The translations under genes were made by a program, and so were the position numbers. Below, piece by piece: positions 26,116 through 34,562 of a stretch of 64,000 nt of DNA; positions within the stretch are counted from its first letter, which is position 1; each line of letters begins with the position of its first letter. The notes beneath the pieces are model-generated. The model did no database searches. It was not told the origin of the DNA and was given only the letters and a program-made list of their open reading frames with translations. Origin of the DNA: Paenibacillus swuensis (GTDB lineage Bacteria; Bacillota; Bacilli; Paenibacillales; DY6). The stretch covers positions 1,845,001 to 1,909,000 of the forward strand of contig NZ_CP011388.1 of the NCBI RefSeq assembly GCF_001644605.1, written 5' to 3'.

Positions 26116-27201
26116 CTATGCTTGCGGCGTTACGCTCCGTTTGACGACAGAGATGCTTCTTTTCAAGGAACGTCCCGTGCTCATTAACCTGTTATAGATC
26201 ATGGACACGATCATGACCATCGTCGTGTTCCCCGTGCGAATACCGTACAACAACGTGTCTTCGAATGTATTTCTTCCGGTGGAGGTAAAGGTAAGCGCCT
26301 GTTGCAAAGCCTCACTTGCCATCATTCGCCTTATTCTTGTTTTGCGTTCTCCATAAGATAAGTGGTTGGTCTTCCCGTATTCCATACCGATAACCTTTAA
26401 CGTTTGCCGAATAAACCATTCATTGACCGCCAGCCGGGAACTTTGCGATAAACTTAGTCGATCCAAAATCAGCTCTTTCTCTTTCATGAGCCGCAGTAAG
26501 GCCTCAAATATATCCGGGCGGAACTTCATCGTGTTTGAAGTAGAATGACGCCGAAAATAATACAGGGGCTCATCAACATAGACGACACAGCTCATATAGG
26601 ACACTGCGTTCTGATTGAATACAATGTCTTGCATTAAAGGCATGTCTTCGGGAGATTGAATGTCATGTGATTTCAGGATGGATGTCTTGTATATTTTGTT
26701 CCAGGTGAAGGCATGCAACTGACCCGAAAGAAGGGGTAACAATACTCCCTCCTGAACGGCTGTTTCTCCCTCCGCTGCCGGCTTCAGAAAGGGGTAATCC
26801 ACCTTGATCTGCTGCCCGGAATCCTCGTACCATTCATAAAAGGCGCAGATGGCGGCATCCGCTTGGCTATGAATCGCGGCTTCATATAACTTGGAGAACA
26901 TCTGAGGTCTGATCCAGTCATCCGGATCGACAAATCCGATGTATTCTCCGCTTGCGGCACGGATTCCGACATTCCTCGCGGTGCTGATACCCCCGTTGGG
27001 TTTATGAATGACCGTAATACGTTGATCTTCCTTCGCGTAACGCTCCGCAATTTCTCCGCACCGGTCGGGCGACCCGTCGTTGACCAGAATAATTTCGAGC
27101 TCATGCAGCGTCTGCGCCGTGATGGTTTCCAGACATGCGATTAAATAACGCTCAACGTTGTACATCGGAACAATAATACTGACTTTGGGCACAGGTTTCA
27201 T
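26116..27201 (-). CDS. Glycosyltransferase family 2 (EpsJ-like)
   Basis: A 361-residue inverting GT-A enzyme. KVSIIVPMYNVERYL starts the nucleotide-sugar-binding fold, with VNDGSPDRCGEIAERY, RNVGIRAASGEYIGFVDPDD (DxDD metal site) and a C-terminal extension usual in EPS enzymes. The frame reaches a GTG at 27210 inside the ribosome binding site (AGAGGTG); the ATG at 27201 is used. Donor and acceptor unknown. Confidence 0.88.
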   Translation of the reverse strand: MKPVPKVSIIVPMYNVERYLIACLETITAQTLHELEIILVNDGSPDRCGEIAERYAKEDQRITVIHKPNGGISTARNVGIRAASGEYIGFVDPDDWIRPQMFSKLYEAAIHSQADAAICAFYEWYEDSGQQIKVDYPFLKPAAEGETAVQEGVLLPLLSGQLHAFTWNKIYKTSILKSHDIQSPEDMPLMQDIVFNQNAVSYMSCVVYVDEPLYYFRRHSTSNTMKFRPDIFEALLRLMKEKELILDRLSLSQSSRLAVNEWFIRQTLKVIGMEYGKTNHLSYGERKTRIRRMMASEALQQALTFTSTGRNTFEDTLLYGIRTGNTTMVMIVSMIYNRLMSTGRSLKRSISVVKRSVTPQA

Positions 27202-27242
27202 AAAAGGCACCTCTTTTCTTCATCAAGCATCAAGCATCAAAC

Positions 27243-28430
27243 TTAAGCTTCAAGCAGGGCATAAAATTTATCCATCTCTTCCGGGTATCGGTTACCCGCC
27301 GCCTGGAGGTGTTCCGTAAGCTGTGACCGCAAGGCTTCTGACTTACAAAGATGTGATATCCCCTCCGCAATGGCCTCCGCGTTTGCTTGCACCCGATAAC
27401 CTGATTCCCCGTGGACCACTTGTCTTTGAAACGAGGGGATGTCCGTTACCACTACCGGGCGGTGCAATGCTAAAGCTTCCTCTACCGCGATACAATGCGC
27501 TTCGGTATACGATGGCTGCACATAAATGTCACACTCGGCCATATAGGGATACGGATTGGACTTCTCGCCCATCAGCACGAAATGCTCCTCAATTCCATAC
27601 CGGGCCGCTTGCCTGCTCAATTCATCACGAAGCAGTCCGTTTCCGATCAGGTACCATCGAACAGACCTACCTTGTTCCACGAGAATGCGGCAGGCTTCCA
27701 AAGCAAGCCGGACACCCTTCTCTTCCCCCAACCGGGCAACCGTCGCGATTCGAATGCCGTCAAAGCCGTCGGTGTAGCCTTCCTCCCGCGCAAGCCGCAT
27801 CACAGTACTGGTGGAAATTCGGTTGTGAATGACACGCATTTTGTCCGTAAACTCGGGGTAATAAGATTCCAGCGTCGCCCGGGCCGGTTCCGCGACCGAT
27901 ACAATGTAATCTCCAATCAGAAAGCTGCTTCTCTCCAGCGGCGGACATGGCCACCCTTGAAGCTCGCTGAACGCATAGTCCATATGGTTGTACAGAATTT
28001 TGCGCTTGGCGCGAACTTTCTCCGCTACGTAATAGTTACTGAAGAAATCCAGATAGCTGATCGCGGCATCGTAGGGAAAGGCTGTACTTCTCAGAGAATG
28101 GCGATAAACCGCCCAACGCAGGCCCACTCCCTTGCCTTTAGCGAACTTGGCAAGCGCGGGAGCAAGTAACTTTCCGGCCAGAACACGGATGTTGCCTGTA
28201 CGCAGCAATCGAGGTACCGCGACGGACAGAGGAACCGTAAACGTATCGAATAAAGGCGGAAGAATCCGGACTTGCGGCGGAACCATGGGGAACAGAACCC
28301 CGCTATGGTCAAACAACAGCAGATCCGCGTCATATCGGTCATAGTCCAAATCAGACAGCAAGGTCAACAGACTTTTCTCGGCTCCGCCGGTATGCAGATA
28401 TTGCGTAACAAACAGCAGCTTTTTCTTCAT
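27243..28430 (-). CDS. Glycosyltransferase family 4
   Basis: A 395-residue GT-B retaining glycosyltransferase. It has the N-terminal LLFVTQYLHTGGAEKSLLTL motif and the C-terminal glycosyltransferase group 1 domain (VARLGEEKGVRLALEACRIL, EAHCIAVEEALALHRPVVVT). The glutamate-rich ExxxxxxxE motif (EAHCIAVEE) binds the donor. Its ATG overlaps the upstream stop as ATGA, so translation is coupled with the GT32 gene. Confidence 0.9.
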   Translation of the reverse strand: MKKKLLFVTQYLHTGGAEKSLLTLLSDLDYDRYDADLLLFDHSGVLFPMVPPQVRILPPLFDTFTVPLSVAVPRLLRTGNIRVLAGKLLAPALAKFAKGKGVGLRWAVYRHSLRSTAFPYDAAISYLDFFSNYYVAEKVRAKRKILYNHMDYAFSELQGWPCPPLERSSFLIGDYIVSVAEPARATLESYYPEFTDKMRVIHNRISTSTVMRLAREEGYTDGFDGIRIATVARLGEEKGVRLALEACRILVEQGRSVRWYLIGNGLLRDELSRQAARYGIEEHFVLMGEKSNPYPYMAECDIYVQPSYTEAHCIAVEEALALHRPVVVTDIPSFQRQVVHGESGYRVQANAEAIAEGISHLCKSEALRSQLTEHLQAAGNRYPEEMDKFYALLEA

Positions 28431-29167
28431 TTGGAATTGACCAGAGCGCGTAACTTAGAAATCCAACCGGGTCCCAGATAACGACTGACCACCCTTTTGA
28501 TATCCCCGCGGACCCGGACATGAAGGGGCAGCCAGGATTTGGCGAAATGATGAATGGCATAGCTTTGTTCCGTTATAAAATTGGCGCCGTTAATGTAATC
28601 ATAGGGACAGAAGTACGTTCGAGGATAAAAGGTAACCCCGTTCGTCAGTACCTGATATACTCCATTTTCTTTAAATCCGTGCTTGGCGCAGCTTCTTGTA
28701 ATAATGGCCGTATTCGTGGTCATGTCATAGGCACCGTCCGCTAGATGGAACGGTCTGTCCCCATAATACTCCATCAGTTCGGCGATCCATGGATGTCCCG
28801 CGGCAGCTCCCATTAAACTGGACGAAGCGAATTGCTCGTCCTCGAACCCTGAAAAGGCTTCATGCGTCAGAAAGCGGTCTAATGGCTGCAGCACCTCCAC
28901 GTCGGTATCCATATAGATGCCTCCGTGGGTATAAAGCGCATGCAGTCTTACATAATCACTGACAAATGCGTATTTGCGGGCTTCATAAGCTTCCTTAACG
29001 TACCTGTTCGTGTTCAGATCGAAATTATCTTCATTCCACTCCATCAGTGTGTAATCGCCCAAATGCTTTTGCCAGCTCTTCATGCATCGCGCAATTTTAC
29101 CCGTCTTCTCCCCGCGACCGAACCAACAATAATGTATGACGCGAGGAATGTGCTTTTCATGCAACAT
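28427..29167 (-). CDS. Glycosyltransferase family 32 (capsular/Och1-like)
   Basis: A 246-residue GT-A fold enzyme with the GT32 pattern IPRVIHYCWFGRG, KYAFVSDYVRLHALYTHGG and the catalytic IYMDTDVEVL (DxD). Such enzymes transfer mannose, galactose or similar sugars. The ATG follows AAGGGGGGAAAACGG. It is not part of the Bacillus subtilis eps set, so it marks a species-specific part of the repeat unit. Confidence 0.88.
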   Translation of the reverse strand: MLHEKHIPRVIHYCWFGRGEKTGKIARCMKSWQKHLGDYTLMEWNEDNFDLNTNRYVKEAYEARKYAFVSDYVRLHALYTHGGIYMDTDVEVLQPLDRFLTHEAFSGFEDEQFASSSLMGAAAGHPWIAELMEYYGDRPFHLADGAYDMTTNTAIITRSCAKHGFKENGVYQVLTNGVTFYPRTYFCPYDYINGANFITEQSYAIHHFAKSWLPLHVRVRGDIKRVVSRYLGPGWISKLRALVNSK

Positions 29168-29214
29168 CCGTTTTCCCCCCTTTTGTGTACCCTATCCAAA
29201 ATCATTCTCTGGTC

Positions 29215-30282
29215 TCAGCCCAACATCAGCAAATCGCTCTTATACTCAATTCCCAAACTAATGACACATTCATAGAAATAGTAAATGAAATAGCAGATTA
29301 TGATGCCGTAATACACCACTTTGCGGTCCTTGTCCCTGAACACTTGAAAAATCCAGGAGATCAGGATGAGTTGATACAGCCCAAAGTAGATCGAGAACCG
29401 GGCAAAAATCCAATTTTGTGTCGAAATCAGCATGAACACAAAGCCCAGCAAAGCCATGTTGACAATGATATCGCTATGGACGTAAGCTTTGGCCAATGTA
29501 TCCCTGCCCCAGAACGCAATGAGCAAAGGAACGGCATTCACGAGAACACGAATCAGATTCGCCCCGCCTTCCTGGAACGTGCTGTATCCGCCGTACTGGG
29601 TATCCTCAATGACCGCAAACAGAATGGATGAAAATTGATTGAAACCGGCAACAATGACGATCGCCGCAATCAGCAGCACCAGCGTTTGCCAAGTCCAGGC
29701 TTTCCTACGGACCATAAAGTAAATGGGAATGAGGATCAGCGCTGTTTTATGCACGGTTGCCGCCAACAGAACGACGAACATGTACTTCTTGAAGCTTCCT
29801 TCCAAAAGGAATTTCGTCGCGGCGAACAGAATGGCCGCGGCCATAAACTGGCGGATTCCGTTCATGGAGGTGAGGAACATGCCGCCCGTTATGTACACGA
29901 AGATGCTGATTTCAAACCATCGGGTGTAGTAATACAGAACAAGAACAATGATTACGTTGGTGATTAACGCGGTGGTGAAAACAAGGAGCTGCGGATCCTT
30001 GGACAATTGCTGGAGCAGCATCTGAAAGAGATTGAACCCGAAATCACCGGTGTAGTCGATATTTTGCCATGTAAAAAAGTGCTGTTTGTAAGAATGCATA
30101 TAGAAGAAGGTGTCCCCGATGTTGTTACGCAAGCCCGCAATGATGACCAAGGACGCCATTACGCAAAATACCAGTAACGGTTGAGGCTTTACATAAGGCA
30201 CGACGGCTGACGGTCTGGAGAAATACCTGGCTACCACGGAGAAACCGTAAGCCAAGGATAAATTAAGCCAGAGCATCGTCAT
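29215..30282 (-). CDS. epsG: EpsG-like exopolysaccharide polymerase
   Basis: A 355-residue integral membrane protein with about nine to ten hydrophobic segments. Conserved EpsG features are LRNNIGDTFFYMHSY near the start and SMNGIRQFMAAAILFAATKF in the middle. This family is thought to polymerise repeat units, like Wzy. The start overlaps the stop of the preceding glycosyltransferase gene (ATGA). Confidence 0.88.
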   Translation of the reverse strand: MTMLWLNLSLAYGFSVVARYFSRPSAVVPYVKPQPLLVFCVMASLVIIAGLRNNIGDTFFYMHSYKQHFFTWQNIDYTGDFGFNLFQMLLQQLSKDPQLLVFTTALITNVIIVLVLYYYTRWFEISIFVYITGGMFLTSMNGIRQFMAAAILFAATKFLLEGSFKKYMFVVLLAATVHKTALILIPIYFMVRRKAWTWQTLVLLIAAIVIVAGFNQFSSILFAVIEDTQYGGYSTFQEGGANLIRVLVNAVPLLIAFWGRDTLAKAYVHSDIIVNMALLGFVFMLISTQNWIFARFSIYFGLYQLILISWIFQVFRDKDRKVVYYGIIICYFIYYFYECVISLGIEYKSDLLMLG

Positions 30283-31199
30283 GCGGATGTTCCTCTGGAG
30301 GGAAGTTTCATTAGCGCCGTCCGCTGCGTACTCAGGATATACACAAACAATACGATCCCAAGCGGGAGGGCGAGCAAGGTCGTACCCTTACAAGGCGACT
30401 CGTGCAGGAAGCGAGCATTCCGGATAAGCAAATTGCTGGACACGTAATGCATGGATTCCCGCAAGCGCTCCTTAAAGGACGGCGCATGGATCATCGCCAC
30501 TTTCCGGAAGAAGGAAAATCCTCTGGGATTGCGCTTATATTGTTTCAGCATATTCAGGCTTGAGCCGTCTTCCATATATTCCACATAGCACAGCACTTCG
30601 TTCATAACGAGTAACGGCGCCTGTTGATCAATGAGAATATATTTGTAGCTCAGCGGACAATACTTCTCGCCGGGGAACAGGGGATAAGGTGGGATTTGCC
30701 GCGTCAGCTCTGAGCGGTAGACCAGCTTCTTGTCGCCTTTCACTTTGTGTTTCGCGTACAGCGCCGTCAGCGTAGATGATTTCAGATGGTCCGGCATGGC
30801 CGTGCCTACGAGCTGACCGTCCGGCTTCGCATCCAGTCCCACAATCCCGGCAACACCGTTATGACCATTTAGACTCCAATAGGAAGTAACCTTCTCCACC
30901 GCGTCATCCGCCAGATAATCATCCGAATCAATGCACATATTTAATTCGGTCGATATGAGAGCATAGGCTGTGTTGTGCGCGCCGTGCATCCCCTGATTGT
31001 CCTGATAGACGTAACGAATCGGAACAGTATCCTCCGCGATCCACTCTTCCACAAGCGCTCGGGTGTTATCTTCGGAACCGTCATCAATAATAAGCCATGT
31101 AAAGTTCCTTGAAGACTGGCGTTTCAGACTCTCATAGCACTTGGATAACGTGTAGGCCCGGTTATACGTGGGTGTAAATACAGTCAATAGGGGGATCAT
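30279..31199 (-). CDS. Glycosyltransferase family 2
   Basis: A 306-residue GT-A enzyme: LLTVFTPTYNRAYTLSKCYE, WLIIDDGSEDNTRALVEEW and the metal-binding MCIDSDDYL. A hydrophobic C-terminal stretch (TTLLALPLGIVLFVYILS) probably anchors it to the membrane. It lies between the EpsF-like and EpsG-like genes, start behind GCGGAGGTATAGAAG. Sugar specificity unknown. Confidence 0.88.
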   Translation of the reverse strand: MIPLLTVFTPTYNRAYTLSKCYESLKRQSSRNFTWLIIDDGSEDNTRALVEEWIAEDTVPIRYVYQDNQGMHGAHNTAYALISTELNMCIDSDDYLADDAVEKVTSYWSLNGHNGVAGIVGLDAKPDGQLVGTAMPDHLKSSTLTALYAKHKVKGDKKLVYRSELTRQIPPYPLFPGEKYCPLSYKYILIDQQAPLLVMNEVLCYVEYMEDGSSLNMLKQYKRNPRGFSFFRKVAMIHAPSFKERLRESMHYVSSNLLIRNARFLHESPCKGTTLLALPLGIVLFVYILSTQRTALMKLPSRGTSA

Positions 31200-31217
31200 C
31201 TTCTATACCTCCGCAAT

Positions 31218-32327
31218 TCAACTATGTACGGGTTCACGCGACTCCTCCAGATAAACATTTCCTAACCATGCCGCCATCGTAGCCGTGTCATAACCGCGGG
31301 AACTCAGCAAGGCGGATGTATCCGCGTATTCGGTTGACATGTTGCTCAGCAAGCTTGCCCAATGCCTGGCAGGTTGTTTCAGGTCAGCGAAAGTCACGCG
31401 CCCCGTAATATTACATTCCTGTGTGATCGTATCGGAAATGAGGCAATTCAATCCCGCGGCCTGCGCCTCGATTAAGACAACTGGAAGACCTTCGAATAAG
31501 GACGGGAACAAGAACAAGTCAAAGCTTTGAAGCAATCTCGGTATATCTTCGCGCATCCCCAGAAAACGGACATGATCACCGATTCCCAGGTTCGACACTT
31601 TGTCTTCGATGCTCTGTCGAAGGTGGCCTTCACCAACCAGGAGCAGGATGACATTCGGGTCCTGCTTCACCGCCGCATTCATGATTTCTATTAGGAATTC
31701 GTGGTTCTTCTGTTTATTGAATCGGCCGATATGTCCGATGACGCGCTTCCCCACAAGTCCCAGCTCTTCTCGCACGGCGCTTCTTACCGCTTCGTCCCGC
31801 TTAAACTCCTTCGCGTCAACCGCGTTGTTAAGCACAGTCACTTCCCGCTCCTTGCCGAACAGCCAAGTACCCGCATTGCGGGAGCATGCGAAATATCGGG
31901 TAGGATGGTCCTTCATGGCCATCCTGGCGTAAAGGCGGAAAGGCAGCTTGATGTCGATGCCAAGGTCGCTTAAGTGACTGTGCGCAATCCGGCAAGGAAT
32001 TCCCGCACGATGAGCGGCTCCCAACACAAAGCTGCTGTTTTCATTGATGTGGGCATGCACAACCCTATATTCGGGATGGGCCTTAAAGAAATCATCAAGC
32101 TTGCCGAAGTAGCTGCGATAATGACCAGGTCGAATGTGCGGCATACGGTAGATGCGGCCGCCCAGAGCTTCAATTTCATCGTCGTAATGCCCCCGCTCCA
32201 TACGATGCACCATAAAGTCAAACTGAATCTGCCCGCGGTCCGTTTGACGGTAATAATTCATCAGCATCGTCTCCAACCCGCCCCGGTTCATGACGGTAAC
32301 TACTTGCAGTACACGTATCGGCACCAA
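31218..32327 (-). CDS. epsF: Glycosyltransferase family 4 (EpsF-like)
   Basis: A retaining GT-B enzyme of about 369 residues with RVLQVVTVMNRGGLETMLMN at the N terminus and GHIGRFNKQKNHEFLIEIM and FPSLFEGLPVVLIEAQAAGL in the C-terminal domain. The start is a TTG at 32327 or the adjacent GTG at 32324, 6 or 9 nt after AGGAGG. Order after epsA-D and an EpsE-like gene matches Bacillus subtilis epsF. Confidence 0.9.
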   Translation of the reverse strand: MVPIRVLQVVTVMNRGGLETMLMNYYRQTDRGQIQFDFMVHRMERGHYDDEIEALGGRIYRMPHIRPGHYRSYFGKLDDFFKAHPEYRVVHAHINENSSFVLGAAHRAGIPCRIAHSHLSDLGIDIKLPFRLYARMAMKDHPTRYFACSRNAGTWLFGKEREVTVLNNAVDAKEFKRDEAVRSAVREELGLVGKRVIGHIGRFNKQKNHEFLIEIMNAAVKQDPNVILLLVGEGHLRQSIEDKVSNLGIGDHVRFLGMREDIPRLLQSFDLFLFPSLFEGLPVVLIEAQAAGLNCLISDTITQECNITGRVTFADLKQPARHWASLLSNMSTEYADTSALLSSRGYDTATMAAWLGNVYLEESREPVHS

Positions 32328-32337
32328 GTCAATCCTC

Positions 32338-33405
32338 CTATCTGGCCCGGGTCCTTAGCCGGTCCGCGGCCGTCAGCATGAAGTATAATCCAAACGCGAA
32401 TTTATGCTTGGCAAACCAAAAAAACGTCTTCCAAACAACCGGGCAATGCGCCAGTTCGAATTGTTGGAGAGACCTTTTCATTTGGGCATCCTTCAGCAGA
32501 GCGCCGAGATCTTTTATTTTGGCCAAGCTGGAAGCATGATTTCCTCTGTTGACGGTGTTCAGTCCCAAACCCAGTGTGTTCATCCCGATTCGGTTATGAA
32601 GAGCCAGAACATATTCCTGTCCCAGTTCCTTTTCCCCCAAGAAATTTTCAATGGCCTGGTACAACGATTTGAATTGCTTGCTTAGCTGCGGATTATAAGA
32701 TGAGGTAACAGAACTGGTATTGGCGCGCCAGTAGTGATATAAAGGCTTGTTGAGAAAGATGAATGACCGGGAATAATACACGGCCTGGATATTAAACAAC
32801 GTATCTTCATTGCTGCCGATGAGCTGTAAATCCGTGAATTGCAGCCGGTGCCTGCGGAGGAGGTCCCCCCGATACAGCTTCGTCCATACCGTTCCCCAGG
32901 CATCCAGCATCTCCGGCTGAGCCACTTCAGGTCCCGCCGGCCCTACCAGCCGCCTAAGCACATGCTCATGCACTTCTTCGTTGCGGTAAGCGACTCGTTC
33001 CGGTAGCGGGAACGGCTTCGCTTTAGCATGGCTGCCGAATTCGCGTATGTACGTACACATGACGATATCGGCTTCCTCGCTGTCAGCGGTATGAACCAAC
33101 TCCTCATACATGTGAAGATTGACCCAATCATCCGGATCCACAAATCCGATGAATTCGCCCCGGGCCATTGCCAAGCCGGCATTTCTCGCGGAGGAAACGC
33201 CTCCGTTGTCCCGGTTGCACAGGATGAGTCTGGCGTCTTTCGCCGCATACGCATCAAGAATGCTGCCGCTGCTGTCGGTTGAGCCGTCATTCACAGCTAT
33301 AATTTCAAAGTCCGTGAAGCTTTGTTCGAGCAGGCTGTCCAAGCTCCGCCTGAGATAAGCCTCCATATTATAGATAGGCATGATGATACTCAGCTTCGGA
33401 TGCAT
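32338..33405 (-). CDS. epsE: Glycosyltransferase family 2 (EpsE-like)
   Basis: A 355-residue GT-A enzyme (PKLSIIMPIYNMEAYLRRSL, AVNDGSTDSSGSILDAYAAK, GFVDPDDWVNL). In Bacillus subtilis the equivalent EpsE is both a glycosyltransferase and a clutch that disables flagellar rotation; the clutch role cannot be judged here, and this protein is some 75 residues longer. The ATG at 33405 follows GAGGAGGAAACAC and overlaps the end of epsD by 38 bp; the frame extension to 33528 lies wholly inside epsD. Confidence 0.85.
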   Translation of the reverse strand: MHPKLSIIMPIYNMEAYLRRSLDSLLEQSFTDFEIIAVNDGSTDSSGSILDAYAAKDARLILCNRDNGGVSSARNAGLAMARGEFIGFVDPDDWVNLHMYEELVHTADSEEADIVMCTYIREFGSHAKAKPFPLPERVAYRNEEVHEHVLRRLVGPAGPEVAQPEMLDAWGTVWTKLYRGDLLRRHRLQFTDLQLIGSNEDTLFNIQAVYYSRSFIFLNKPLYHYWRANTSSVTSSYNPQLSKQFKSLYQAIENFLGEKELGQEYVLALHNRIGMNTLGLGLNTVNRGNHASSLAKIKDLGALLKDAQMKRSLQQFELAHCPVVWKTFFWFAKHKFAFGLYFMLTAADRLRTRAR

Positions 33406-34534
33406 GTGTTTCCTCCTCAATGTACACGTTGTAGATCTCACTGAGTTGCTGCCGAACCTGGAGGGAGGAGTAGGTCTGAACACGTCGCAAACTCTCCGCG
33501 GCCATTCGCTTCCGCAACGGCTCCGCATGATTCAGCCGGATCATCCGAACCGCGAAGTTCCAAGGATCATTCAACGGAACAATGAAGCCGTTCGCTTCGT
33601 CCGCAACCAACTCGGTATGCCCCCGGTTCGCGGTGGCAATGACCGGCAACCCGCACGCCATCGCCTCCATGATATTAACGGGAAGGCCTTCCCTGTAGCT
33701 CGCGCCGACAGCAACATCGCACATTTGCAATAGCGATGCTATATCCTGGCGATAGCCGAGAAAGTGCACTCGATCCGCGATCTGCATTTCCGCGGCTAAG
33801 GCACGGCAATGCTCCAGCAACGGCCCTTCCCCTGCCAGCAGCAATCTGCCCCCCGGCACTTTCTGCTTAATATAGGCAAGTGCCTGTATAAGAAGCTGCT
33901 GATTCTTGTTGGCGTTAAATTCCGCCGCATAAAAAAACAAGAAATCGTCCGGCGCGAAGCCGTGCTGATTTCTTAATTCCTGCTTGTAGCTGTCCTCTGC
34001 CGGTTTAAACCTTTCGGTATCCACCCCCACACCATGCACATGTACCACTCTTCCGGCGCCTAACTTACGATCCAGTGCCAGTTGATAATCCTCTGAATTA
34101 ATCGTAATCAGGCAGTCGGTACGGTGAGCCAGCATTCGTTCGATCGGATAATAAAGCAACCAGTTCAGCTTCGGCGCACCTTTGTAGAAATGAAACCCGT
34201 GCGCGGTGTAAATGACTTTGGCGCCTTTCTTTCTCGCCTTCCCGGCAGCCAGTCTTGCCAGCATCCCGCCCATCGGCGTATGACAATGGATGATATCATA
34301 TTCATGCTGGTTAATCAGCTTAAGGAGTTCGTGATAGGCCGATACATTTTCCAGTCGGAACGGAGAACGTTGTACTGGAATTTCAAACACCTGATCCGTA
34401 TACGGAAGCTCCAACTTCCCGTTGGCCGCGGCGTGAACTTCCCACCCCTGCTCTTGAAACCATTGGAAGACCGGCAGATGAAAGCCTTTAAAGTGCAAAT
34501 GGATATTGGCGCAAAATAATACTTTCTTCTTCAC
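33368..34534 (-). CDS. epsD: Glycosyltransferase family 4 (EpsD-like)
   Basis: A 388-residue GT-B enzyme closely following Bacillus subtilis EpsD: KKKVLFCANIHLHFKGFHLP, YDIIHCHTPMGGMLARLAAG, TAHGFHFYKGAPKLNWLLYY and EGLPVNIMEAMACGLPVIAT. The chosen start is GTG 34534 (ribosome binding site AGGTGA), which aligns with the family N terminus. An ATG at 34582, inside the end of epsC, would add 16 residues. Confidence 0.9.
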   Translation of the reverse strand: MKKKVLFCANIHLHFKGFHLPVFQWFQEQGWEVHAAANGKLELPYTDQVFEIPVQRSPFRLENVSAYHELLKLINQHEYDIIHCHTPMGGMLARLAAGKARKKGAKVIYTAHGFHFYKGAPKLNWLLYYPIERMLAHRTDCLITINSEDYQLALDRKLGAGRVVHVHGVGVDTERFKPAEDSYKQELRNQHGFAPDDFLFFYAAEFNANKNQQLLIQALAYIKQKVPGGRLLLAGEGPLLEHCRALAAEMQIADRVHFLGYRQDIASLLQMCDVAVGASYREGLPVNIMEAMACGLPVIATANRGHTELVADEANGFIVPLNDPWNFAVRMIRLNHAEPLRKRMAAESLRRVQTYSSLQVRQQLSEIYNVYIEEETHASEAEYHHAYL

Positions 34535-34562
34535 ACGTTCACCTAACCTTCGTGGACTCAGA

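Noticed and set aside
27201..27245. Short direct repeats CATCAAG between glycosyltransferase genes
   Set aside because: Only two to three copies of 7 nt; no evidence of function.
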